From Patescibacteria group bacterium (GTDB lineage Bacteria > Patescibacteriota > Patescibacteriia > Magasanikbacterales > UBA922): DNA of 50,267 nt. Location of the stretch: positions 1 through 50,267 of the forward strand of contig JAHJIX010000011.1 in assembly GCA_018823045.1 (NCBI GenBank), read 5' to 3'. This document shows, piece by piece, positions 41,784 to 50,267 of this stretch (its first letter is position 1; the number at the start of each line of letters is the position of its first letter). Made by a program: the position numbers and the translations under genes. The notes beneath the pieces are model-generated. The model worked only from the letters and a program-made list of their open reading frames with translations, did not search any database and was not told the DNA's origin.

Positions 41784-41986
41784 GCCATAATTGGCTAGTC
41801 GGACCCAGCTGTGCCCGACGATAAAGAAACTGGGAAAGCCACAACAGAGATCCAGGAGAAGTTGTGGCGGCGGATCTGTTCCGTCGGTCTAAAGTAACCA
41901 CATTCGTGGAAACGATAGATCTCAAGACAACCCGACACACTCGGGACCCCAAAGGCATCTCTTGCACCAGAGACGCCTTTTATTTT
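41784..41986 (+). ncRNA. structured 3' region with terminator (region L)
   Basis: After the small ORF: GTCGG/CCGAC around 41799-41822, GGGA/TCCC-like pairs, and a final AAGGC-ATCTCT...AGAGAC-GCCTT hairpin followed by TTATTTT at 41951-41986, an intrinsic terminator. Confidence 0.55.
41951..41986 (+). terminator. terminator of region L
   Basis: AAGGC...GCCTT stem with inner TCTCT/AGAGA and a T-rich tail on plus. Confidence 0.75.
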
Positions 41987-41988
41987 AC

Positions 41989-42019
41989 AAAAAAACACCG
42001 TCAACAGACGGTGTTTTTA
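41989..42019. terminator. rpoC terminator
   Basis: AACACCGTC / GACGGTGTT with T-runs on both sides; on minus seven T follow. Confidence 0.85.
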
Positions 42020-42030
42020 TGTTTCTTATG

Positions 42031-42095
42031 TATGGGATCCTTCGACTCGTTTCACTCACTCCACGTAAAAAACACGTGGCACAGCAGAATGACAA
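42031..42095. repeat. dispersed GGATCCTTCGA repeat
   Basis: GGGATCCTTCGACTCG...CAGCAGAATGACAAGC with an inner CCACGT/ACGTGG hairpin. Lies between the rpoC stop and its terminator. Confidence 0.6.
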
Positions 42096-42102
42096 GCAAA
42101 AT

Positions 42103-45100
42103 CTATTTATCTTCCTTAAACCCAGTTCCTACAGGAATGAGTCGTCCGATAATCACGTTTTCTTTTAGCCCATCTAAGTAATCGATCTTTCCAGTAATTG
42201 CTGCATTGATCAATACTTTTGAAGTTTCTTGGAAAGATGCAGAAGAAAGGAAACTTTGGGTAGACAATGCTACTTTACTAATCCCCAAGAACATTTCACG
42301 TCCTTTTGCTTCTTTTTTACCATCTTTTCTTGCGTGCGCGTTTGCAATCAACAATTGTGATTTTTCTACGACTTCACCCGGAAGAAGATCCGTATCTCCT
42401 GACTCTTGAACATACACACGTGAGAACATTTGTTTAATAATAATTTCAATATGTTTATCATTTAAACTTTGTCCTTGTGCAGAATAAATTTGTTGAATTT
42501 CTTCTAAGATATAGCGTTGTACAGCATCACGTCCTTTAAGTTCAAACAATTCTTTTAAATCAATCGATCCTTCAGTGAGCTGATCACCTTTTTCAATTAC
42601 ATCACCATCTTTTACCCAAAGTTTATATCCCATTGGAATAACATATTCTTTAGTATGACGCCCTTCGTAGCGGAGAGTAATTTTTCTTTTTTCAATTGAA
42701 ATTGCTCCGCCATACTCTGCTTTAATTTTTTCACCAGAGTCACCACGAACAACAAGGACATCACCTTTCTTTACTTTTTGTCCTTCTTCTACACGGACAT
42801 CATCTGTTTTTTTAAATGTAAGAACAAGCTCCTCCATTCCTTCAAAATGAACTTTAACAATCTTTTGTCCACGACGACCTTCAAAAATTTTACGTCCAGT
42901 TGGACTCGTAATAATCTTTCCATCGGCATCCTCAACTTCAACAGATCCAGCAACTTCAGATAGTGTCGCTTTTCTTTTTGGTTTACGAGATTCGAGCAAT
43001 TCTTCAACACGTGGAAGACCTTGTGTAATATCTCCGCCACCAGCAATACCACCCAAATGGAAGGTTCTCATTGTTAACTGTGTACCAGGCTCACCAATAG
43101 ATTGTGCAGCAATAGTTCCTGCAGCTAATCCTTTTTCTGCTGGTTCATTATCACTCAAATCAGTTCCATAACACTTTGCACAAATTCCTTTTGGTAAGGT
43201 ACATTGTAATACACTGCGTACATGTACTGACTCTACTCCTGCTTTATGCACTTCTCGTGCAACTGGCGCAGTAATAAGTCCACCTTTTTTAAGAACAACT
43301 GATCCATCAGCACCTAATACATCTGCGAGTACGTAGCGACCAGCAACACGATCTGATAATTTTTTATTCATGTTTTCTGACACCTCTTTTGTAATGATTT
43401 CTCCAGTTGTATCACCACAATCTTCTTCTTTAACCACCACATCTTGAGCAACATCAACTAAACGACGGGTCAAGTACCCAGCATTTGCTGTACGAAGCGC
43501 CATATCTGAAAGTCCTTTACGGGTTCCATGAGATGAAATAAAAAACTCAATCGCCTCAAATCCTTCTTTAAAGTTTCCTTTTACGGGCAACTCAATAATA
43601 TCTCCAGATGGAGAAGCCACCAGCCCTTTCATACCAATAACTTGCCCTAATTGTCCCCAACTTCCACGCGCGCCAGAATCAATCATAGCAAACACAGGAC
43701 CATCTTTATCAAGAGCTTGTTTATTATGTGAAACAACTTTTTCTTTTACCTCTGTCCAAATTTCAAGAACCTTTGCATGACGCTCGCTATCTGTTAGTAA
43801 TCCTTCTTGATATTGTCCTTCTACTTCTTGTACATCAATATCACCTTGTTCTAAAATCGCTGCTTTTTCTTTAATATCTCCAAAGTCACTCATTCCAAGT
43901 GAATACCCCGATTTTGTTGCATATTTAAATCCAAGCTCTTTCATACTATCAAGCACAGCTGCAGTTGGTGCTTGTCCATAAAACTCAAGAAGCATTTGAA
44001 TAATTTGTCCTAAATGTTTTTTAGTTACCGATTCATTATAATATGGTAACTTATTTGGAAGTACTTCATTAAATAAAATACGTCCAATACTCGTTTCTAC
44101 TAAATGAGATTGTCCTTCTTCAAATTTTGACATATCATCAAAACGAACAACTACACGCTCTTTTAAGCTAATTTGACGAATACTGTATGCATGCTTTACT
44201 TCTTTAATACTTGAGAAGTATCGGCTTACTTTTCCGGTATCGTTTTCTGCATATTTTGTTAAATAATATGAACCAAGTGCAATATCTTGCTGTGGAGTAA
44301 CCACAGGACTTCCTGTTGCCGGTTTTAAAATATTATTTTCTGATGCCATTAAATTTTCTGCTTCCCATTTTGCTTCTTCAGTCAATGGAAGATGAACAGC
44401 CATCTGATCTCCATCAAAATCGGCATTAAACGCAGGAGTCACTAACGGATGCAAACGAATTGCCTTTCCTTCAACTAACCGTGGACGAAACGCTTGAATA
44501 CCCAAACGATGCAATGTCGGTGCACGATTTAAGAGTACCCGTGTTTTTGTTGTTAGTTCTTCTAAAATATCCCACACTTCAGGAGCATTCGTTTCAATAA
44601 AACGAGAAGCACTTCGTACATTATGTGCTAACTCACGTTTAATAATTTCTGACATAACAAATGGCTTGAATAACTCAAGAGCCATGCGTTTTGGTAATCC
44701 ACACTCATCAATATGCAAATGTGGACCAACTACAATCACAGAACGACCAGAATAATCTACACGTTTTCCAAGCAAATTCTGACGAAAACGCCCTTGTTTT
44801 CCTTTTAAAATATCTGCAAGAGAACGAAGTTGTCGTTTTTGCCCAGTTGAGGCTGTTACTGTTTTTGATGCACGTGCATTGTTGTCAATCAAGGCATCGA
44901 TTGCTTCCTGCAACATGCGTTTTTCATTACGACAAATAACTTCTGGCGCATTTAAACTCATCAAGCGCTTTAATCGATTATTTCGATTAATAACCCGACG
45001 ATATAAATCATTTAAATCAGATGTTGCAAATCGTCCACCATCAAGTGCCACCATTGGTCGAAGATCTGGTGGAATAATAGGGATAGCCGTCAAAATCATC

Positions 45101-45978
45101 CACTCTGGACGAATGTTATTTTTATAAAAACTCTTTAATAGTTTCATGCGACGAATAATCCGTTCACGTTTTGCTCCTTTACTCTTTGTCATTTCTGTTT
45201 GAAGATTTTTAAGTGTTTCCTCAAAATCTAATTTTTCAAGTAATTCACGAATAGCTCCGGCACCAATCCCCGCCTCAAACAAATGACCATAGCGCAGAGC
45301 AAGCTCTTGATATCTATTTTCTGAAATAATAGAAAGCATATTGATTTCTTTCAATTCTGCTTCTGCTGAAGAAAAATCTTCATCAAGTGCCTCATGCTTT
45401 TCTGCATATGTTTTTTCAACATCTGCTTTTGTCATTCCTGACCCAGCTTCAATTAATTCCAATGCTTTTTTTGCTTCTTGTTCTAGTTGTTTTTTCTTTT
45501 GTTTATATTCATCTTTTAGCAATTGTACTGTTTCTGCTTTTGCGTCTTCATCAATAGACATAATAATAAATGACGCAAAATACACCACTTTTTCAAGTGC
45601 TTGAATTGACAAATCTAAAATCAACCCAACTTTAGATGGAATAGAACGTAAAAACCAAATGTGTGTTACCGGAGTTGCAAGCTCAATATGCCCCATACGT
45701 TCACGACGTACCAATGAATTGGTTACCTCTACACCACACTTATCACACACAATTCCTTTATATCTAATTTTTTTATATTTTCCACAATAACATTCCCAAT
45801 CTTTGGTTGGTCCAAAAATTTCTTCTGCAAACAAACCACTTTTTTCTGGTTTTTGCGTTCGATAATTAATGGTTTCAGGTTTTACTACTTCTCCATAAGA
45901 CCATTGATGAATGACCTCTGGTGATGCAAGACGCAAAGCAAGTGCGTCAAAGTCTTTTGAAATATATTCGCGAGTCAT
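42103..45978 (-). CDS. rpoC: DNA-directed RNA polymerase subunit beta'
   Basis: 1291 residues from ATG 45978 (MTREYISKDFDALALRLASPE). N-terminal zinc site CYCGKYKK...CDKCGVEV, rudder and clamp segments, then the catalytic NADFDGDQMAVHLPL with three metal-binding Asp. The trigger loop region (MTFHTGG-like LTMRTFHLGGIAGGGDITQGLPRVEELLE) and the second zinc site with CTLPKGICAKC are present. A standard bacterial beta' with no large lineage insert seen by eye. Follows rpoB by about 100 bases, with its own terminator. Confidence 0.97.
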   Translation of the reverse strand: MTREYISKDFDALALRLASPEVIHQWSYGEVVKPETINYRTQKPEKSGLFAEEIFGPTKDWECYCGKYKKIRYKGIVCDKCGVEVTNSLVRRERMGHIELATPVTHIWFLRSIPSKVGLILDLSIQALEKVVYFASFIIMSIDEDAKAETVQLLKDEYKQKKKQLEQEAKKALELIEAGSGMTKADVEKTYAEKHEALDEDFSSAEAELKEINMLSIISENRYQELALRYGHLFEAGIGAGAIRELLEKLDFEETLKNLQTEMTKSKGAKRERIIRRMKLLKSFYKNNIRPEWMILTAIPIIPPDLRPMVALDGGRFATSDLNDLYRRVINRNNRLKRLMSLNAPEVICRNEKRMLQEAIDALIDNNARASKTVTASTGQKRQLRSLADILKGKQGRFRQNLLGKRVDYSGRSVIVVGPHLHIDECGLPKRMALELFKPFVMSEIIKRELAHNVRSASRFIETNAPEVWDILEELTTKTRVLLNRAPTLHRLGIQAFRPRLVEGKAIRLHPLVTPAFNADFDGDQMAVHLPLTEEAKWEAENLMASENNILKPATGSPVVTPQQDIALGSYYLTKYAENDTGKVSRYFSSIKEVKHAYSIRQISLKERVVVRFDDMSKFEEGQSHLVETSIGRILFNEVLPNKLPYYNESVTKKHLGQIIQMLLEFYGQAPTAAVLDSMKELGFKYATKSGYSLGMSDFGDIKEKAAILEQGDIDVQEVEGQYQEGLLTDSERHAKVLEIWTEVKEKVVSHNKQALDKDGPVFAMIDSGARGSWGQLGQVIGMKGLVASPSGDIIELPVKGNFKEGFEAIEFFISSHGTRKGLSDMALRTANAGYLTRRLVDVAQDVVVKEEDCGDTTGEIITKEVSENMNKKLSDRVAGRYVLADVLGADGSVVLKKGGLITAPVAREVHKAGVESVHVRSVLQCTLPKGICAKCYGTDLSDNEPAEKGLAAGTIAAQSIGEPGTQLTMRTFHLGGIAGGGDITQGLPRVEELLESRKPKRKATLSEVAGSVEVEDADGKIITSPTGRKIFEGRRGQKIVKVHFEGMEELVLTFKKTDDVRVEEGQKVKKGDVLVVRGDSGEKIKAEYGGAISIEKRKITLRYEGRHTKEYVIPMGYKLWVKDGDVIEKGDQLTEGSIDLKELFELKGRDAVQRYILEEIQQIYSAQGQSLNDKHIEIIIKQMFSRVYVQESGDTDLLPGEVVEKSQLLIANAHARKDGKKEAKGREMFLGISKVALSTQSFLSSASFQETSKVLINAAITGKIDYLDGLKENVIIGRLIPVGTGFKEDK

Positions 45979-46080
45979 AAAAGCGAGGATCAACTTCTTT
46001 GTCACCTACCGCATGAAGGCTGAGCAACAAAGTATATAAATAAGGGATATTCGTAGCAAGCTACAAGAAATTATTTATGC

Positions 46081-49000
46081 TTATTCAACATCAGTAGTAA
46101 AATCACTATCTGTTGATTGTTTTCTATCTTGTTTTATCTTTTGTAATACTTCTTCTGCAGGATGTAATTCACCACTTGCATCTCTTTTTAATGGTTGCAT
46201 ATCAAGACACAACCCTTTCATTTCTCGGACAAGAACATTAAATGACTCTGGTAAATTCACCCGAGTAATTGGTTCATTTTTAATAATAGCCTCATACGCT
46301 TTTGAACGCCCTGGCACATCATCTGATTTAATGGTCAAAATTTCTTGCAATGTATGCGCTGCTCCATATGCTTGAAGCGCCCATACTTCCATTTCTCCAA
46401 ACCGTTGTCCACCAAACTGCGCTTTACCACCTAATGGTTGTTGCGTAATTAAACTATATGGCCCAATTGATCGTTGATGGATTTTATCTTCTACCATGTG
46501 ATTAAGCTTCAACATATAACTGTACCCAACTGTTGTCTTATGATCAAAAGCTTCTCCTGTTCTTCCATCAAACAACTGCAATTGTCCATCACGAGGAAAT
46601 CCAGCTCGCTCTAATTCATCTTGAATTGTTTTTTCATCAATACCATTTAATGGCAATGTTGCTGCAGTATAACCAAGCGCATTTGCCGCAAGACCCAAAT
46701 GAGTTTCAAGTAATTGACCCAAATTCATACGAGAAATAACACCGAGTGGTGACAAGATAATGTCAACTGGCGTGCCATCTTCTAAAAATGGCATGTCTTC
46801 TACTGGGACCACACGAGAAATAACACCTTTATTTCCGTGACGTCCAGCCATTTTATCCCCTACTTGAATTTTACGCATGTCAGCAACGGTCACTTGTACT
46901 TGTTTAATAACTCCTGGTTGTAATTTATCTCCTTCATCAGCAGAAAATACACGAACATCAGTAATTTTCCCGTGTTCACCATGCTCTAAATAAAGTGATG
47001 AATCACGTACATCACGTGCTTTTTCTCCAAAGATTGCACGAAGTAATCGCTCTTCTGGAGTAAGCTCTGTTTCTCCTTTTGGAGTAATTTTTCCAACAAG
47101 GATATCCCCAGATTGTGCTTCAGCACCAATACGAATAATTCCTTCTGCATCAAGATTTTTTAATTTTTCTTCACTTACATTTGGAATATCACTTGTTACA
47201 AGCTCTGGTCCTAATTTTGTTTCACGCACATCATTTGCATAATCATCAATATGTACTGATGTATAACGATCACGTTGAACAAGACGCTCTGAAATGATAA
47301 TTGCATCTTCATAATTATATCCATCCCATGCCATATACGCTACCAAGACATTTTGTCCAAGCGCTAATTCACCATCTTTAATTGATGGACCATCACATAA
47401 TCGATCACCTTTTTTTACTTTGTCGCCAACATCAACAACTGAACGTTGATTAATAGAACTTGAAGCATTTGATCGTAAAAATTTATTTAAACGATAGTTA
47501 TATACTTTTCCTTTTGCCGTTAACTCAATCCGATCACCATCAATTGCGGTAATCACACCATCTTCATCAGCAAAAAGAACGTGTCCACTATTTTCTGCTG
47601 CAGCGCGCTCAATACCAGTACCCACAAGTGGCGCATCTGGTGTAATACATGGAACAGACTGTCGTTGCATGTTTGTTCCCATCAAAGCACGAGTCGCATC
47701 ATCATGTTCCAAAAACGGAATCATACTTGTCGCAATACTCAAAAGTTGATTTGATGCAACATCTAAAAATTCAATATTATCAACGTCGACAGTAGACGCT
47801 TCTCCATGCACACGAGCAGGAACACGTTTATCTAAAAAATATCCATTTTCATCAGTATCAAGTGTAGCACTTGCCGTTGTATATCTTTCTTCTTCAATCG
47901 CATTAAGATACAAAATAGTATTAGTTAATCGTGCTTTAACTTTAATGTCTTTAATGTCTTTTTTTGCTGCTAATTTTTTAGCAATTTCTGTTGTAATTTT
48001 TTCACCCTCTTTTACTACATCTTTAATCGTTTCTCTACTAATTTCACCTTCGGTGAGTGATGCATCATTAGCTACTTTATTAATAACACGACGATACGGG
48101 GTCTCCAAAAAGCCAAAACTATTAATTTTTGCATAACTTGCTAAATGGCCAACTAACCCAATATTTGGTCCCTCAGGGGTAGCAATCGGACAAATTCTTC
48201 CGTAATGAGTTGTATGCACATCACGCACCTCAAATCCAGCACGATCACGAGAAAGTCCACCAGGCCCAAGTGCAGAAACACGACGTTTATGTTCAAGCTC
48301 TGCCAATGGATTAATTTGATCCATGAATTGAGATAACTGTGAACTCATAAAAAATTCACGAATAGCACCGATCACTGGACGAGCATTAATCAATTTATTT
48401 GGAAGTAAACCTTCAAGCTCATAAGTACTCATTCTGTCTTTAATAATACGCTCCATACGAGCAATACCAATACGGAAACGATCTTGTACTAATTCACCAA
48501 TTGCACGAATACGACGATTTCCTAAATGGTCAATATCATCAGGAAGCTCTTGGCTTACATTTAAGCGAATGATTTCTTTTAATACTAATACCAATTTTTC
48601 AGGAGAAAGCACTCGTTGTTCTTTTTTATCAAATTCGTCTTCTTCTAATCCTAAAGCAAATTTAGCATCAAATTTATACATACCAACTCGCCCAAGATCA
48701 TATCGATCAAAGTTAAAAAACATGGCATGGATAAGCCCTTTTGCATTGTCAGCCGTTGCTAAATCACCTGGTCGAATACGTTTATATACCTCAATTAACC
48801 CTTCATCTTCTGTCGTTGCAGCATCTTTTGCAAGCGTATTTTCAATAAAACTAATGTTTGGGTGAGTATCAACATCTTTAAATAATTCAATAAGTTCTTC
48901 ATTTGTTTGTGAACCAAAAGCACGTAGTAATGAAGTTGCTGCCACCTTTCTTTTTCGATCTACTTTAATCCAGAGTACATTATTTGTATCTGTTTCAATT

Positions 49001-49512
49001 TCAATCCAGGCTCCACGATTTGGAATAATTTTTGCTCCATAATAATTACGACCGCGTAAATTATTTGCAGTAAAGTAAGCACCAGGACTACGAATCAACT
49101 GTGAAATAATAACACGCTCAATACCATTAATAATAAAGGTACCGCGATCAGTCATCACTGGCACGTCTCCCAAATAAATTTCTTGCGCATGCTCTTGCCC
49201 TGTACGACGATTAAGTAACCGTGTTTTTACGCGAAGCGGTGCATCAAATGAAATATTTTTTTCACGACTTGTTACCTCGTCAAACTTTGGCTCATCAATA
49301 CTGTAATCCTCGAGATAAAGCTCCAAATCACGTCCGGTAAAGTCCGTAATTGGTGAGGCTTCTTCAAATAAATCCTTAATCCCTTGATCTAAAAACCATG
49401 CATATGATGATTTTTGTGTTGCAATTAAATCTGGAAGGGGCATGGCTTCCCGTTTTTCCGTAAAAAATCGGCGTTCACTGGCTTTTACCCTCTTTCGTTT
49501 ATAAATTGGCAT
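46081..49512 (-). CDS. rpoB: DNA-directed RNA polymerase subunit beta
   Basis: 1143 residues. The rifampicin region reads SSQLSQFMDQINPLAELEHKRRVSALGPGGLSRDRAGFEVRD-like with H and S of the drug pocket intact. HTTHYGRICPIATPEGPNIGL follows; the E of E. coli IETPEGPN is A here. The C-terminal part has GGKAQFGGQRFGEMEVWALQAYGAA, typical for contact with beta'. Upstream L10/L12 genes are not in the window; rpoB has its own promoter 330 bases upstream. Confidence 0.97.
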   Translation of the reverse strand: MPIYKRKRVKASERRFFTEKREAMPLPDLIATQKSSYAWFLDQGIKDLFEEASPITDFTGRDLELYLEDYSIDEPKFDEVTSREKNISFDAPLRVKTRLLNRRTGQEHAQEIYLGDVPVMTDRGTFIINGIERVIISQLIRSPGAYFTANNLRGRNYYGAKIIPNRGAWIEIETDTNNVLWIKVDRKRKVAATSLLRAFGSQTNEELIELFKDVDTHPNISFIENTLAKDAATTEDEGLIEVYKRIRPGDLATADNAKGLIHAMFFNFDRYDLGRVGMYKFDAKFALGLEEDEFDKKEQRVLSPEKLVLVLKEIIRLNVSQELPDDIDHLGNRRIRAIGELVQDRFRIGIARMERIIKDRMSTYELEGLLPNKLINARPVIGAIREFFMSSQLSQFMDQINPLAELEHKRRVSALGPGGLSRDRAGFEVRDVHTTHYGRICPIATPEGPNIGLVGHLASYAKINSFGFLETPYRRVINKVANDASLTEGEISRETIKDVVKEGEKITTEIAKKLAAKKDIKDIKVKARLTNTILYLNAIEEERYTTASATLDTDENGYFLDKRVPARVHGEASTVDVDNIEFLDVASNQLLSIATSMIPFLEHDDATRALMGTNMQRQSVPCITPDAPLVGTGIERAAAENSGHVLFADEDGVITAIDGDRIELTAKGKVYNYRLNKFLRSNASSSINQRSVVDVGDKVKKGDRLCDGPSIKDGELALGQNVLVAYMAWDGYNYEDAIIISERLVQRDRYTSVHIDDYANDVRETKLGPELVTSDIPNVSEEKLKNLDAEGIIRIGAEAQSGDILVGKITPKGETELTPEERLLRAIFGEKARDVRDSSLYLEHGEHGKITDVRVFSADEGDKLQPGVIKQVQVTVADMRKIQVGDKMAGRHGNKGVISRVVPVEDMPFLEDGTPVDIILSPLGVISRMNLGQLLETHLGLAANALGYTAATLPLNGIDEKTIQDELERAGFPRDGQLQLFDGRTGEAFDHKTTVGYSYMLKLNHMVEDKIHQRSIGPYSLITQQPLGGKAQFGGQRFGEMEVWALQAYGAAHTLQEILTIKSDDVPGRSKAYEAIIKNEPITRVNLPESFNVLVREMKGLCLDMQPLKRDASGELHPAEEVLQKIKQDRKQSTDSDFTTDVE

Positions 49513-49832
49513 ACGCGTTATAAGGAAAAATTAGTAGAAATAGAAAAGAAATATGTGTGACATCACATGTATTTCTTTTCTATTCCTGAGAATCTGTCTC
49601 TATATCCCCTTGTACAGGATATTGAAATAGTTTCTTAATTAATAAAAGGTCAAAATACAAAAAATTGGCTAATTGTTACACCGCCATTATGATTTAAATT
49701 AAGATATCAATAGAAAAAGAATCTGTTCGCATAGATTTTTATGGTCTTTTTTGGAAAAAGAGCACGCGTGTTCACCGTTCTTTTTTAGCTTATTTTAGCC
49801 AAAACCCATGAAAAATGAACCTTTTTACTAGC
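49513..49832 (-). promoter_or_regulatory. 320-base leader of rpoB with hairpins
   Basis: No gene seen. A long stem GAAAAGAAATA...ATATTTCTTTTC (about 49537-49575) lies just before the start and is followed by T-rich sequence on minus, so it may attenuate. ATATCC/GGGATAT lies at about 49597-49620. GCTAAAATAAGCTAAA (near 49786-49802) also occurs near 35331. Confidence 0.5.
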
Positions 49833-49838
49833 TGATAT

Positions 49839-49867
49839 ATCATACCTAAAAAAACAGAGTTTGTCAA
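49839..49867 (-). promoter_or_regulatory. rpoBC promoter
   Basis: TTGACA, 17 bases, TATGAT reading leftwards. Confidence 0.85.
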
Positions 49868-49974
49868 CTCATGCATGTGTATAAGTTTCTGTTGTTATAC
49901 ATCCCAATTTGCATAGGGCATATACAGTATATCATATTTTATAAAAACATGTAAATTTTCCCGAATTCAATGAA

Positions 49975-50267
49975 TTAGAGCCCAGGTCTAGAGTTGTTAT
50001 TAGATAAAAAGCGTTGAATAATTTCGTTAGGTGTTAAATAATTGAGAGATTTTCTAGGTCTATTATTTAATTGTTCTTGTATATCATATATTTCTCTATC
50101 TGTAATGGTATCAAGATTTGTTTTTCTTGGTAAGTATTGTCTAATAAGACCATTAATATTTTCAACCCCACCTTTTTGCCAACTTTTGTAGGAGTCACAG
50201 AAGAATGTAAGTATACCATATATATCTCGGAGTTGTGTATGTCTTGCGGCTTCCCCTCCGTTGTCAA
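49975..50267 (-). mobile_element. IS30-family transposase, C-terminal part (cut by window edge)
   Basis: The minus frame from the right edge to TAA 49975-49977 gives about 97 residues: DNGGEAARHTQLR (Asp of the DDE triad), FCDSYKSWQKGGVENINGLIRQYLP (Glu of the triad) and NNRPRKSLNYLTPNEIIQRF. This is the typical end of IS30 transposases. The N-terminal part lies outside the window. It sits about 110 bases upstream of the rpoBC promoter. Confidence 0.85.

Noticed and set aside
41864-42181. Plus-strand frame beginning GTG after AGGAG
   Set aside because: The spacing looks good, but the frame runs through two terminators and the dispersed repeat into rpoC, so it is not a likely gene.
48240-48330. 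Rifampicin-resistance substitutions in rpoB
   Set aside because: The drug-pocket His and Ser are intact; the visible differences from E. coli (for example A for S before the HKRR motif) are common in sensitive bacteria.

Overview
The window is about 50 kb of an AT-rich bacterial chromosome, most likely a member of the Candidate Phyla Radiation (Patescibacteria). Support for this: a DUF4012 surface protein, a TrmB-type regulator, small two-helix membrane proteins, a LabA/NYN nuclease, mostly absent Shine-Dalgarno sequences on house-keeping genes, and compact housekeeping blocks. TGA acts as a stop codon where it can be judged. The placement is inferred from protein families, not from a 16S gene.

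Layout. (1) 1-2.6 kb, accessory: membrane protein, Nudix hydrolase, and a RhuM-Fic protein flanked by two relics of one type III DNA methylase N-terminus. (2) 2.6-10.4 kb, minus strand: a probable operon of PAP2 phosphatase, sugar nucleotidyltransferase, an 1822-residue protein with two Hsp90-type ATPase domains and a C-terminal HExxH motif, and MltG. (3) 10.4-12.3 kb, plus strand: rpmF, nusB, rnc, tRNA-Lys, tRNA-Arg. (4) 12.35-26.3 kb, mostly minus: two surface proteins, nusA, UPF0102 nuclease, a methyltransferase, trpS with a TrpR-like repressor, pnp, a NYN nuclease, rpsO, ruvC, yebC. (5) 26.4-42.0 kb: the accessory island described next. (6) 42.1-49.9 kb, minus: rpoB and rpoC with a consensus promoter. 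(7) The right edge holds the C-terminal part of an IS30-family transposase.

The island is the unusual part. Very GC-rich genes with strong Shine-Dalgarno sequences sit inside long AT-rich or mixed noncoding stretches. These genes are two radical-SAM-type proteins, a DHH-type protein with apparently permuted motifs, a 195-residue protein and several very small proteins. The noncoding stretches are full of hairpins, and at least four sequence/structure motifs recur in them, some with compensatory base changes. Several ORFs end inside or next to a hairpin, in some cases with the stop codon in the loop. Two copies of a promoter region with consensus sigma70 boxes start long structured transcripts. 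Host-like AT-rich genes (cysteine desulfurase, TrmB regulator, GNAT protein, nucleotidyltransferase-fold protein) are interleaved. I read this as a transferred, RNA-rich gene system of unknown function. The strand of one recurrent motif and the reality of the smallest ORFs are uncertain.

Regulation visible in the sequence: many TTGACA/TATAAT-like promoters with exactly 17-bp spacing, a palindrome over the trpR-like start, long hairpins before rnc and pnp that could be RNase III sites, a structured rpsO leader, and a hairpin leader before rpoB.
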